From positions 1 to 64,000 of the forward strand of contig CAUBVH010000001.1 in assembly GCA_958439425.1 (NCBI GenBank): DNA of 64,000 nucleotides, in the 5' to 3' direction. A program made the translations under genes and the position numbers. The DNA comes from an uncultured Collinsella sp. GTDB taxonomy: Bacteria; Actinomycetota; Coriobacteriia; Coriobacteriales; Coriobacteriaceae. Shown here in pieces: positions 10,884 through 19,478 of this stretch; the first letter of the stretch is position 1, and each line of letters begins with the position of its first letter. Under the pieces are notes generated by a model, which was not told where the DNA came from, ran no database searches, and was given only the letters and a program-made list of their open reading frames with translations.

Positions 10884-11891
10884 TTACTCGGCGTGTGCGT
10901 AATCCACCTTGGCGCGGCGAGCGGTAGCCTTCTCCCAATCGCTGGTGCCCTCAAAGACATCCTGCTTGTAGGGATTGCGGCCGAGCTTCTTGGCGCGGTA
11001 GGCGATGTAGATGATCGCGGCGATGTTGGCGATCAGCGCGGCGATCGAGACCGCGGTGGCGGCGACGGGGTCGAGCGTGGAGTGGGTCACAAAGATGGAC
11101 TCCTCCTGGAAGTAGGGGAACACCTGGGCAAACATGCACCAAATGGCCAGCGTAAAGGCGCGGTTCTGAATCCAGCCGCCCTTGTTCCAGATAAAGGCGG
11201 CGACGGTGGGCGCCAGCAGCAGCGCAAAGCCGCAGAACCAGGAGTGGGTGGGCAGGCAGTTGTAGGTGTAGCAGAAGTTCCAGATATCGTAGGCGATGAT
11301 GTAGACCCAGGTCATGTCGGGCCACAGCATGTCGGTCTTGTCCTCGGAGGCGTAGACGCTCCACCAACCGGTCATGCAGAAGATGTTGATGATACCGGCG
11401 ATGCCGTTGAACACGTTGTTCCAGCCGGCAAGCTGCGTAGCACCTTCGGAGGTGACCCAAGTGGACTGGCCCAGGACAAAGAAGTGATAGGCGCTCTCAA
11501 AGTCGGACACGACGGCGATCATGATGTTGATGGCGACGATCACAAACGGCCACGCGCGGAACCAGTGTGCCTTGCCGATCTTGCCCCACTGATACTTAAT
11601 GGCGATGAAGCCCCAGCAACCGGCCAACGCCGCGTAGACCTTGGCGTAGTGGAACCAGCTGTTCTGGTACACATGGGTGGGGTTGGTGAGCGCCCACTCG
11701 GCGCCCTGCGAAACGCCGATGGCGATAGCGACGCAGTAGATGGTCATGGCCAGCGGAGCCACGCCAAAGATGATGGCCGCGCCCAGCTTGGTGCGGCGGC
11801 CGACCTCGTTGAGCACGATCAGGCCAATAAAGACCATGGCCCAGCCGACCCAGTGGATAAGGGTATTGCTACCCCAAACATCGAACAGCAT
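10884..11891 (-). CDS. DUF5692 family membrane protein
   Basis: A 335-aa polytopic membrane protein with about eight hydrophobic segments, many Trp and Tyr residues near the membrane boundaries, and a Lys/Arg-rich cytoplasmic tail. It matches my recollection of the DUF5692 family common in gut Coriobacteriia and Clostridia; no function is established. The start ATG 11891 follows AAAGGAGA. It lies 62 bp downstream of the tetR gene on the same strand, so the two are probably co-transcribed and the TetR protein may control it. The 62-bp gap contains a CCCGCG/CGCGGG hairpin. A transporter role is a plausible inference only. Confidence 0.75.
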   Translation of the reverse strand: MLFDVWGSNTLIHWVGWAMVFIGLIVLNEVGRRTKLGAAIIFGVAPLAMTIYCVAIAIGVSQGAEWALTNPTHVYQNSWFHYAKVYAALAGCWGFIAIKYQWGKIGKAHWFRAWPFVIVAINIMIAVVSDFESAYHFFVLGQSTWVTSEGATQLAGWNNVFNGIAGIINIFCMTGWWSVYASEDKTDMLWPDMTWVYIIAYDIWNFCYTYNCLPTHSWFCGFALLLAPTVAAFIWNKGGWIQNRAFTLAIWCMFAQVFPYFQEESIFVTHSTLDPVAATAVSIAALIANIAAIIYIAYRAKKLGRNPYKQDVFEGTSDWEKATARRAKVDYAHAE

Positions 11892-11953
11892 GCTGCTCTC
11901 CTTTCACACGCCCGCGGCCCCTCTTCCGTCGCGGGCAGTTTGGCCAAATGTCG

Positions 11954-12616
11954 TCAGTTCTGGGGCTTGCGCTCCGGATACTTGGCGGTATAGCCCTCGA
12001 TGTGGAGCGTCGAGGCGATAATCTCCTTGATCGTCTCGTCGGGCACATCGGGGTGCGTGCGGATATACATCAACAACCCCATGATGAGGGTGTAGAAGGT
12101 TTCGTAGACATGGTCGATGCGCAGGTCATGATGGGCGACAAAGTCCACCACGGTGGTGTCGCAAATGTATTGCGCCACGCGCTGGACCACGTTGTGCAGA
12201 AAGCCGCCGTAGAGCGCGCCGCTGCTTGAGGTAAGCGTGCTCGGCAACTCGTGGCCGCTCACGACCAGGCGCTTAAAGAGCGGAGCGACGGTGTCGAGTG
12301 CGCCTTCGATGTCACCAACCGTGCGGCTGGCGTTCCACTGCTCGAGCTCGGCGATAAAGCCGTCGATCGCCTCGTCCATAACGGCGGTGACGGCGGCGTC
12401 CATATCGGCAAAGTAGTGGTAGAACAGCGAGCGCGTGCAGCCAGCCCGCTTGGTCACGGCCGATACCGATAGGTGGGACACGCCCAGCTCGGAACTCACG
12501 GTGCGCACGGCGGCGAGGATCTCGCGACGGCGCTCGTCGCCCGTCAAGCGCTTTGTCGCACTATCGGATGCGGGGACGGCATCGACCACAGAGGTATCTG
12601 CTGTGTTGTTGCCCAT
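11954..12616 (-). CDS. TetR/AcrR family transcriptional regulator
   Basis: The 220-aa protein has an N-terminal TetR helix-turn-helix (about 26-75; REILAAVRTVSSELG, then SVSAVTKRAGCTRSLFYHYFADMD) and an all-helical ligand/dimer domain without recognisable specificity. The first 25 residues are an extra polar tail. ATG 12616 is preceded by AAAGGCGG. It is divergent from the large oxidoreductase gene at 12805, and two 15-bp palindromes sit between the two genes, the normal arrangement for a repressor that controls itself and its divergent neighbour. The DUF5692 gene downstream is likely part of the same transcript. Confidence 0.93.
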   Translation of the reverse strand: MGNNTADTSVVDAVPASDSATKRLTGDERRREILAAVRTVSSELGVSHLSVSAVTKRAGCTRSLFYHYFADMDAAVTAVMDEAIDGFIAELEQWNASRTVGDIEGALDTVAPLFKRLVVSGHELPSTLTSSSGALYGGFLHNVVQRVAQYICDTTVVDFVAHHDLRIDHVYETFYTLIMGLLMYIRTHPDVPDETIKEIIASTLHIEGYTAKYPERKPQN

Positions 12617-12674
12617 GTTTTGCCGCCTTTCATCCTCTTTTGCTTGACCGTTCGCCTAACAGTCTTGAATATTG

Positions 12675-12712
12675 TTGACGGTTCGTCAATACTATTTTTG
12701 ACACAATGTCAA
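12675..12712. promoter_or_regulatory. Tandem TetR-type operators
   Basis: TTGACGGTTCGTCAA (12675-12689) and TTGACACAATGTCAA (12698-12712) are two perfect 6-bp inverted repeats with 3-bp centres, sharing the half-site TTGAC. Their centres are 23 bp apart between divergent genes. They are likely the binding sites of the adjacent TetR protein. Confidence 0.75.
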
Positions 12713-12804
12713 CAATGGCGGGTGAACGGCATGGGGGCATGCCCGGCCTGCAAAAAAGAGGGGTGCCGCGGTCTCGCCGGGCTGCGGCAAGAGAAGGGAC
12801 AACC

Positions 12805-15582
12805 ATGATTCTCAACGGACCGGGAATTAGCTACACCGAGCCCGACATCGGTTCGGAGTTCGTGCCGCCGCTGCCGGAGCATCCGCGCGAGGCAATCGTC
12901 AAGCTGTGCGAGCACTGCACCAACCGTCTGCTGCATCGCGACGAGCTGCTGGGCTACGAGTACTGGTCGTTTGCCGAGGCCGCAACCGACGAGCAGGCCG
13001 AAGTGCTCTGCAAGATGAAGATGCGCCGTCCCTATACGCTGCCCGAGATGGTCAAGCTCACCGGCATGCCCGAGGCCGATATCGAGAAGATGCTCGACGA
13101 TATGAGTTACACGGGTCTGCTCGAGTACAACTGGGAAAACCCCGAGCGCGCCAAGCAGTGGGTGCTGCCCATGCTGGTGCCGGGTTCTGCCGAGTTCCTC
13201 AACATGCGTGTGAGCCAGCTCGAGGAGCATCCGGTCTATGCCAAGTTCTTTGAGCAGGCGTCCAAGGGACCGCTGTCCAAGGCCACGCCGATGGTGCCGC
13301 CCGGCGGTGCCGGCATCGGCATGCATGTCATTCCGGTCGAGAAGGCCATCGATGCCGCGAGCACCTCGGTGCCGATCGAGCATATCGAGCATTGGCTCGA
13401 CAAATACGAGGGTAAGTATGCCGCTAGCACCTGCAGCTGCCGCGCGAGCCGTCGCGTGATGGGTGAGGGCTGCGCCGACGACCCGGCAGATTGGTGCATC
13501 GCCGTGGGCGATATGGCCGACTACGTGGTTGAGACCGATCGTGGCCATTACGTGACCCGCGATGAGGTTTACGACATCTTGCGCCAGGCCGAGGACAACG
13601 GCTTTGTACACCAGATCACCAACATCGATGGCGAGAACAAGATCTTCGCCATCTGCAACTGCAACGTCAACGTGTGCTACGCCCTGCGCACCTCGCAGCT
13701 GTTCAACACACCCAACCTGTCGCGCTCGGCCTATGTCGCCAAGGTCGAGAAGGACAAGTGCGTGGCCTGCGGTCGCTGCGTTGAGGTGTGCCCTGCCGGT
13801 GCCGCCAAGCTCGGCCAGAAGCTCTGCAGCAAAAAGGCCGGCGGACAGGTGCCTGAGTATCCGCGCCAGGAGCTGCCCGATGCCACCAAGTGGGACCACA
13901 CCAAGTGGTCGCCCAACTACCGCAACGATAACCGTATCGAGACGCACGAGTCCGGCACCGCGCCCTGCAAGACGGCTTGCCCCGCGCACGTTGCCGTTCA
14001 GGGCTATCTGAAGCTTGCGGCACAGGGGCGCTATGACGAGGCGCTGGCGCTCATCAAGCGCGAGAACCCGCTGCCCGCTATCTGCGGCCGCGTGTGCAAC
14101 CGCCGCTGCGAGGATGCCTGCACCCGCGGCCGTGTGGACGCCGCCGTGGCTATCGACGAGGTCAAGAAGTTTATCGCCCAGCGCGATCTTGATGCCGCGA
14201 CCCGCTATGTCCCGCCCGTGGTGACGCCGACACGCGCTGGCGGCTTCGATCAGAAGATTGCCATCATCGGTGCCGGCCCGGCCGGTCTGTCCTGCGCCTT
14301 CTATCTGGCCGAGAAGGGCTACAAGCCCGTCGTGTTCGAGAAGAACGAGCGCCCGGGCGGCATGCTCACCTACGGTATTCCCAGCTTTAAGCTGGAGAAG
14401 GACGTTATCGAGGCAGAGGTCGAGATCATTCGCCTGATGGGCGCCGAGTTCCGCTATGGCGTGGAGGTCGGTCGCGATGTGACGCTCGACGAGCTGCGCG
14501 CGCAGGGCTTTAAGGCCTTTTATGTTGCCATCGGCTGCCAGGGCGGCCGCCTCGCCGGTATTCCGGGCGAGGCGGCCGAGGACGTGACCGTGGCCGTCGA
14601 CTTTTTGCGCGAGGTCAACAGTGGCAAGATCGACGCGCTGCCCGGCCGCACCATCGTGGTGGGCGGCGGCAACGTGGCCATCGACGTCGCGCGCAACGCC
14701 TGCCGTCTGGGTTCCGAGCACGTTGAGATGTTCTGCCTGGAGAGCGAGGCCCAGATGCCCGCCAGCGAGGAGGAGCGTCGCGAGGCCGTTGAGGACGGCG
14801 CTCACATCAGCTGCGGTTGGGGCCCCAAGGAGGTTCACCTGGACGAGGCCGGTCGTGTGTGCGGTATCACCTTCAAGCGCTGCACGCGTGTCTTTGACGA
14901 CGAGGGCCGGTTTGCGCCCGAGTACGACGAGAACGATCTGCGCCGCGTCGATGCCGACCGCGTGGTCATGTCGATTGGCCAGTCCATTGTGTGGGGCGAC
15001 CTGCTGGCTGGCTCCAAGGTGGAGCTCGGCCGCGGCCAGGGTGCTCTTGCCGACCCCCAGACCTATCAGACCGCTGAGCCCGACATCTTTGTGGGCGGCG
15101 ACGTCTACACCGGCCCCAGCTTTGCCATCGACGCCATCGCCGCCGGTCATGAGGCCGCGGTGTCCATCCATCGCTTTGTGCAGCCGGGCTCCACGCTCAC
15201 CATCGGCCGCAACCAGCGCCGCTACACCGCGCTCGACCGCGACGACGTTGTGCTCGAGAGCTACGACAACGCGAGCCGCGAGGTTGCCCATGTGGACCGC
15301 GAGCGCGAGAAGGCCGCGCCGTTTAGCGAGTACGTCGAGACCTTTACCGAAGAGCAGGTGCGCGCCGAGACCGCCCGTTGCCTGGGCTGCGGCGCCTCGA
15401 TCGTCGACCCCAACAAGTGTATCGGCTGCGGCCTGTGCACCACCAAGTGCGCGTTCGATGCCATCCATCTGGATCGCGATCGCCCCGAGTGCTCCACGAT
15501 GGTCAAATACGAGCAAAAGCTCCCCAGCCTGGGCAAGTACGCTTTGAAGCGTGCGATCAAAATCAAATTTGGGAAGAAATAA
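12805..15582 (+). CDS. Multi-domain Fe-S/FAD NAD(P)-dependent oxidoreductase (GltD-like)
   Basis: The 925-aa cytoplasmic redox protein has, in order: an unusual N-terminal domain (1 to about 310) with cysteine groups CEHC, CSCRASRR, CADDPADWC and CNCNVNVC; a ferredoxin motif CVACGRCVEVCP near 318; and the GltD/NfnB-type Fe-S helical domain (CKTACPAH near 387, CGRVCNRRCEDAC). An FAD site (GAGPAGLSC near 487), an NAD(P) site (GGGNVAIDVA near 617) and a C-terminal 2[4Fe-4S] domain (CLGCG near 858, CIGCGLCTTKC near 872) complete it. It probably passes electrons between NAD(P)H and ferredoxin or a further acceptor; the substrate is unknown. ATG 12805 has AAGGG upstream; the longer reading from 12706 runs through the TetR operator and is rejected. 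Likely repressed by the divergent TetR. Confidence 0.85.
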   Translation: MILNGPGISYTEPDIGSEFVPPLPEHPREAIVKLCEHCTNRLLHRDELLGYEYWSFAEAATDEQAEVLCKMKMRRPYTLPEMVKLTGMPEADIEKMLDDMSYTGLLEYNWENPERAKQWVLPMLVPGSAEFLNMRVSQLEEHPVYAKFFEQASKGPLSKATPMVPPGGAGIGMHVIPVEKAIDAASTSVPIEHIEHWLDKYEGKYAASTCSCRASRRVMGEGCADDPADWCIAVGDMADYVVETDRGHYVTRDEVYDILRQAEDNGFVHQITNIDGENKIFAICNCNVNVCYALRTSQLFNTPNLSRSAYVAKVEKDKCVACGRCVEVCPAGAAKLGQKLCSKKAGGQVPEYPRQELPDATKWDHTKWSPNYRNDNRIETHESGTAPCKTACPAHVAVQGYLKLAAQGRYDEALALIKRENPLPAICGRVCNRRCEDACTRGRVDAAVAIDEVKKFIAQRDLDAATRYVPPVVTPTRAGGFDQKIAIIGAGPAGLSCAFYLAEKGYKPVVFEKNERPGGMLTYGIPSFKLEKDVIEAEVEIIRLMGAEFRYGVEVGRDVTLDELRAQGFKAFYVAIGCQGGRLAGIPGEAAEDVTVAVDFLREVNSGKIDALPGRTIVVGGGNVAIDVARNACRLGSEHVEMFCLESEAQMPASEEERREAVEDGAHISCGWGPKEVHLDEAGRVCGITFKRCTRVFDDEGRFAPEYDENDLRRVDADRVVMSIGQSIVWGDLLAGSKVELGRGQGALADPQTYQTAEPDIFVGGDVYTGPSFAIDAIAAGHEAAVSIHRFVQPGSTLTIGRNQRRYTALDRDDVVLESYDNASREVAHVDREREKAAPFSEYVETFTEEQVRAETARCLGCGASIVDPNKCIGCGLCTTKCAFDAIHLDRDRPECSTMVKYEQKLPSLGKYALKRAIKIKFGKK

Positions 15583-15629
15583 AAAACGCAACAAACAAGA
15601 GAACGGCGCAGAGAACGGTTGGACAGCGA

Positions 15630-15764
15630 GCGAGTCCCAGGCGTGGCGAGGTGCCTTGAAAGAGGAGGGCATAGGGCTTTTGCCCATGCCCGACGATTGA
15701 AAGGCAGATCGTCCGTCTGGGGCTCGCGCAGCGTCAAGTCGACCGCCGTTCGTTAGAACGGCGG
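15630..15764 (+). promoter_or_regulatory. Structured 5' leader of hypA, riboswitch candidate
   Basis: The leader can fold into a closed multi-branch structure. P1 pairs 15630-15638 with 15719-15727 (9 bp, one G-U). P2 is AGGC/GCCT (15639-15642 with 15653-15656). P3 is GGGCAT-A-GGGC/GCCCATGCCC (15667-15691). P4 is GACGAT/ATCGTC (15692-15697 with 15708-15713). A separate 9-bp perfect hairpin with loop GTTA (15743-15764) ends 8 nt before the hypA GTG and contains the G-rich part of its ribosome-binding site, like an expression platform. I cannot match it to a named riboswitch class. Confidence 0.5.
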
Positions 15765-15772
15765 AAGAAAAA

Positions 15773-16192
15773 GTGCATGAATTAGGAATCGTCTATCACA
15801 TCATTCGCGATGTCGAGAATGTGGCGCGCGCCAATGGCGTGAGTCGCGTTTCGAACGTGACGCTGCTCCTGGGCGAGGTCTCGGGCGTCGTTCCCGATCT
15901 GCTGCTTGATGCTTGGCGCTGGGCGGCAGATAAAAAGCCTATCACGCAGGGCGCGGAGCTTATTGTGGAGCCTGTCGAGGCCGTGACGCATTGCGAGGCG
16001 TGCGGCTGCGACTACGCGACGGTCGAGCACGGCAAGACCTGCCCCCATTGCGGTAGCGGCGAGACCTATCTGCTGCAGGGCCATGAGGTCATGATCAAGC
16101 AGATCGAGACCCCCGACGAGGACCCGACAGACGCTGCCCCCGACGGCCTATCCGATGCCGTCGACGCCGCCAACCCCCTCCACATCGCCTAA
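15773..16192 (+). CDS. hypA: Hydrogenase maturation nickel metallochaperone HypA
   Basis: HypA delivers nickel to the large subunit of [NiFe] hydrogenases. The 139-aa protein begins M-H-E, whose His2 is the nickel ligand in the family. It carries the zinc site CEACGCDYATVEHGKTCPHCG (two CxxC pairs) near residues 73-93. A GTG start at 15773 is needed to place His2 correctly, with a weak GGCGGAAG upstream lying in a hairpin. The C-terminus has about 25 extra acidic residues. No other hyp or hydrogenase gene is in the window. It follows the Fe-S oxidoreductase by 190 bp, most of it the structured leader. Confidence 0.9.
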   Translation: MHELGIVYHIIRDVENVARANGVSRVSNVTLLLGEVSGVVPDLLLDAWRWAADKKPITQGAELIVEPVEAVTHCEACGCDYATVEHGKTCPHCGSGETYLLQGHEVMIKQIETPDEDPTDAAPDGLSDAVDAANPLHIA

Positions 16193-16194
16193 CT

Positions 16195-16277
16195 TAGTCG
16201 TTGGGGACGTTCTTAAACGACTAGTCGAAAAAGAACGTCCCCAATGACTAGCCATTTAAGAACGTCCCCAATAACTA
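16195..16277. repeat. TAGTCATT-type element, copy b (three half-units)
   Basis: TAGTCGTTGGGGACGTTCTT (16195-16214) is matched by its inverse at 16231-16250 (19 of 20 positions), and a third half-unit, ATTTAAGAACGTCCCCAATAACTA, follows at 16254-16277. It starts 3 bp after the hypA stop codon and could serve as its 3'-end hairpin. Confidence 0.8.
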
Positions 16278-16594
16278 CTTTGCTAGAGCATATCGCTCGC
16301 CATTAGTCAAGGCATAGCTGTTTAAACGAAATAGCCTCAGTCTCAGCACGTTTGCATCTGTTTAAAAGCGGTAATAATGACAGCATGCGCATATCCGTCG
16401 TGTAAGTATTGGTTGGGTATCAGTTATCAGCGGCAGATCAGCCAATGATGCTGGAATGTAATCAACTTGTACAAATTAAGACATTTAAACAAATAATGCT
16501 ACCTTTTGCAGTTTTTCAAACAATTCTGCTGTATTTGCAGCTATACTCCATAACTGTCGTGTAGGAATTACGTAGACAAAAAGGAGGTTATGTG
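16278..16594 (+). promoter_or_regulatory. Upstream region of the mannose-type PTS operon
   Basis: About 315 bp without a gene. TGTTTAAA occurs at 16319 and 16359 and in inverted orientation as TTTAAACA at 16484-16491, so these may be regulator sites. TATACT at 16542-16547 is a possible -10 box, leaving a leader of about 45 nt. I see no sigma-54 type -24/-12 element. Nothing else is recognised. Confidence 0.4.
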
Positions 16595-17584
16595 ATGGTA
16601 AGTATTGTTCTTGCTAGCCATGGTGACTTGGCGGCTGGAATCAAGCAGACGGGCTCGATGGTCTTTGGCGATCAGCCGTCTGTAGCCGTGGTCTCGCTCG
16701 AGCCGAGCATGGGCCCCGACGACTTCCGAGCCAAGGTCGAGGAAGCAGTCGCTTCCTTCGAGGACCAGGAGCAGGTGCTCTTCCTCGTTGATCTGTGGGG
16801 CGGCACGCCCTTCAACCAGATCAGCGGTCTCATCGAGGGCCACGATTCCTGGGCTATCGTCACCGGTGTCAACCTGCCTATGCTCATCGAGGCATATTCG
16901 CAGCGCTTTGACGCAAAGAACACTGCACATGCGATCGCAAAACATCTCGTGACTGAGGCTAAGGCCGGCGTGCGCGTCAAGCCCGAGTCTCTGGAGCCCG
17001 AGGAGAAGAAGCCGGCTGCGGCCGCCGCTGCTCCTGCGGGTGCCATTCCTCCGGGAACGGTCATCGGCGATGGGCACATCAAGATCGCCCACGTCCGTAT
17101 CGACACCCGCCTGCTGCATGGTCAGGTGGCCACCACGTGGACCAAGCAGATCAACCCCAACCGCATTATCGTGGTCTCCGACGGCGTTGCTCACGACGAG
17201 CTCCGCAAGACCATGATTGAGCAGGCTGCCCCTCCGGGAGTCCATGCCAACGTCGTGCCCATCAAGAAGATGGCCGAGGTCGTCAAGGACACGCGCTTTG
17301 GCGACACCAAGGCCATGCTGCTGTTCGAGAACCCGCAGGATCTGCTCAGGGCCATCGAGGCCGGCGTCGACATCAAGGAAGCCAACATCGGTTCCATGGC
17401 CCACTCCAAGGGCAAGGTCGTCGTCACTAACGCTGTCGCTATGGGCGATGACGACGTCAAGACTATCGAGGCTCTCAAGGCCAAGGGCGTCAAGTTCGAG
17501 GTCCGCAAGGTTCCTTCGGATTCCTCCGAGGATCTCGACGCCATGTTGAAGAAAGCAAAGGCCGAACTGGCCGCTCAAGCATAG
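16595..17584 (+). CDS. manX: PTS mannose/fructose/sorbose family IIAB component
   Basis: This is the phosphoryl-transfer subunit of a mannose-family sugar uptake system. IIA (about 1-125) carries the phospho-His in LASHGDLAAG (His9). An Ala/Pro-rich hinge spans about 128-148. IIB follows, with its active His in RIDTRLLHGQV (His175). Phosphate passes HPr to IIA to IIB to the sugar bound by IIC/IID. The 329-aa length is normal for fused IIAB. ATG 16595 lies 7 nt after AAGGAGG; the GTG immediately before it is less well spaced. It is the first gene of a four-gene operon; sugar specificity (mannose, glucose, sorbose or fructose) cannot be read from sequence. Confidence 0.95.
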   Translation: MVSIVLASHGDLAAGIKQTGSMVFGDQPSVAVVSLEPSMGPDDFRAKVEEAVASFEDQEQVLFLVDLWGGTPFNQISGLIEGHDSWAIVTGVNLPMLIEAYSQRFDAKNTAHAIAKHLVTEAKAGVRVKPESLEPEEKKPAAAAAAPAGAIPPGTVIGDGHIKIAHVRIDTRLLHGQVATTWTKQINPNRIIVVSDGVAHDELRKTMIEQAAPPGVHANVVPIKKMAEVVKDTRFGDTKAMLLFENPQDLLRAIEAGVDIKEANIGSMAHSKGKVVVTNAVAMGDDDVKTIEALKAKGVKFEVRKVPSDSSEDLDAMLKKAKAELAAQA

Positions 17585-17602
17585 TAAAGGAGGGTCCGAT
17601 AC

Positions 17603-18421
17603 ATGTCTGCAATCACTATTCTGCTTGTTGCGATTGTCGCGTTGCTTGCCGGTATGGAAGGCATTCTGGATGAGTTCCAGTTCCATCAGCCGCTCGTGGC
17701 ATGCACGCTTATCGGTCTCGTAACCGGTCACCTTCAGGAGGGCATCCTCCTGGGCGGTTCGCTCCAGATGATGGCCCTTGGCTGGGCTAACGTCGGCGCC
17801 GCCGTCGCGCCTGACGCCGCTCTGGCCTCGGTCGCTTCTTCGATCATCATGGTGCTCGCCCTCAACGGTGGCGCCACCGATTCGGCCAAGGCCGTTACCG
17901 CCGCCATCGCCGTCGCCGTCCCGCTGTCGGTCGCTGGTCTGTTCCTGACCATGATCTGCCGTACCCTGGCTACCGCTATGGTTCACGGCATGGACGCCTG
18001 CGCCGAGAAGGGCGACTTCGCCGGCATCGAGCGTTGGCAGTACGCCGGCATCCTCATGCAGGGTGTTCGTATCGCCATCCCGGCAGTACTTCTGTGCATC
18101 ATCCCGGCCGAGGCCGTTACCAACGCGCTTAACGCTATGCCCGATTGGCTGTCCGGCGGCATGGCTGTCGGCGGCGGCATGGTCGCTTCCGTCGGTTACG
18201 CCATGGTCATCAACATGATGGCCACCAAGGAGACCTGGCCGTTCTTCATCCTCGGCTTTGTCCTTGCTGCCATCCCTCAGCTCACGCTGATCGCCCTTGG
18301 CCTCATCGGCATCTCCCTTGCCCTCATCTACCTTGGCCTTAAGGATCTGGCCAAGCAGGGTGGCGGCATGGGCGGTGGCTCCGGTGACCCGCTCGGCGAC
18401 ATTCTGAACGATTACGAGTAG
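17603..18421 (+). CDS. manY: PTS mannose-type IIC membrane permease
   Basis: The 272-aa integral membrane subunit, with IID, forms the sugar channel and binding site. Hydrophobic helices dominate. Features typical of the family are the early LAGMEGILDEFQFHQPLVACTLIG segment, GHLQEGILLGGSLQMMALGWANVGAAVAPDAALASVAS, and a Gly-rich short C-terminal tail. It starts 18 bp after the IIAB stop with ribosome-binding site AAAGGAGGG, and is followed 16 bp later by IID, so translation is that of a standard PTS operon. Confidence 0.95.
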   Translation: MSAITILLVAIVALLAGMEGILDEFQFHQPLVACTLIGLVTGHLQEGILLGGSLQMMALGWANVGAAVAPDAALASVASSIIMVLALNGGATDSAKAVTAAIAVAVPLSVAGLFLTMICRTLATAMVHGMDACAEKGDFAGIERWQYAGILMQGVRIAIPAVLLCIIPAEAVTNALNAMPDWLSGGMAVGGGMVASVGYAMVINMMATKETWPFFILGFVLAAIPQLTLIALGLIGISLALIYLGLKDLAKQGGGMGGGSGDPLGDILNDYE

Positions 18422-18437
18422 GAGGGGAGTGATACAT

Positions 18438-19358
18438 ATGGCAGAGAACAAGATTCAGCTCACCAAGGCTGACCGTAAGAAGGTTTGCTTCCGTCATCAG
18501 TTCCTTCAGGGCTCGTGGAACTACGAGCGTATGCAGAACGGCGGCTGGTGCTTCGCAATGATCCCTGCGATCAAGAAGCTCTACACCAGCAAGGATGACC
18601 AGATTGCCGCTCTTAAGCGCCACCTGGAGTTCTATAACACCCACCCCTATGTTTCCGCCCCCGTCATTGGCGTTACCCTCGCCCTCGAGGAGGAGCGCGC
18701 CAACGGTGCTCCGATTGACGATGTCGCCATTCAGGGCGTCAAGGTCGGTATGATGGGCCCGCTCGCCGGCGTCGGCGACCCCGCCTTCTGGTTCACCCTT
18801 CGCCCGATTCTGGGCGCACTGGGCGCTTCCCTGGCCCTGTCCGGCAGCATCGCCGGTCCGCTGCTGTTCTTCTTCGCGTGGAACATCATCCGTTACGCCT
18901 TCCTGTGGTACACGCAGGAGTTTGGCTACAAGGTCGGCTCCTCCATCGCCAAGGACCTCTCCGGCGGTCTGATGGGCAAGGTCACCGAGGGTGCTTCCAT
19001 CCTGGGTATGTTCATCATCGGCGCCCTGGTCGAGCGCTGGGTGTCCATCTCCTTCACCCCGGTCGTCTCCAAGGTCACGCAGTCCGCTGGCGCCTATATC
19101 GACTGGGCCAACCTGCCCGCCGGTTCTGAGGGCATCAAGCAGGCATTGACGATGTACAGCTCTGTCGGTGCCAACGCACTCGACCCGGTGAAGGTCACCA
19201 CGCTTCAGGCCAACCTCGATCAGCTCATCCCCGGCCTTGCCGCCGTGTGCCTGACCCTTCTGGTCTGCAAGCTCCTCAAGAAGAAGGTCAGCCCGATCGT
19301 CATCATCCTGGCTCTCTTCGCCGTCGGCATCATCGGTCGCGTCTGCGGCTTCATGTAA
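18438..19358 (+). CDS. manZ: PTS mannose-type IID membrane component
   Basis: The 306-aa partner of IIC. It shows the family's cytoplasmic N-terminal half (FRHQFLQGSWNYERMQNGGWCFAMIPAI), the GPLAGVGDPAFWFTLRPILGALGASLA motif, and C-terminal transmembrane helices. ATG 18438 with GGAGGGG upstream is preferred over an in-frame GTG at 18429 that lies inside the ribosome-binding site. It is third in the operon. A terminator-like hairpin (19415-19450) separates it from the DUF956 gene, so downstream expression is probably reduced relative to the transporter. Confidence 0.95.
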   Translation: MAENKIQLTKADRKKVCFRHQFLQGSWNYERMQNGGWCFAMIPAIKKLYTSKDDQIAALKRHLEFYNTHPYVSAPVIGVTLALEEERANGAPIDDVAIQGVKVGMMGPLAGVGDPAFWFTLRPILGALGASLALSGSIAGPLLFFFAWNIIRYAFLWYTQEFGYKVGSSIAKDLSGGLMGKVTEGASILGMFIIGALVERWVSISFTPVVSKVTQSAGAYIDWANLPAGSEGIKQALTMYSSVGANALDPVKVTTLQANLDQLIPGLAAVCLTLLVCKLLKKKVSPIVIILALFAVGIIGRVCGFM

Positions 19359-19414
19359 GCACGCTTCGGCTTAAGACCGAGAGTTGCTAGGCAAGGGCTT
19401 TTGAGCCATTGAAA

Positions 19415-19465
19415 CGGACCGCACCCGGTGGGTACACTGGATGCGGTCCGATTGTTTTTATTGGA
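19415..19465 (+). promoter_or_regulatory. Terminator-like hairpin between IID and DUF956 genes
   Basis: CGGACCGCA (19415-19423) pairs with TGCGGTCCG (19442-19450) and is followed by ATTGTTTTTATT and then the GGAGGG ribosome-binding site of the next gene. It may be a partial terminator or attenuator. Confidence 0.65.
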
Positions 19466-19478
19466 GGGCGAGGCGCGT

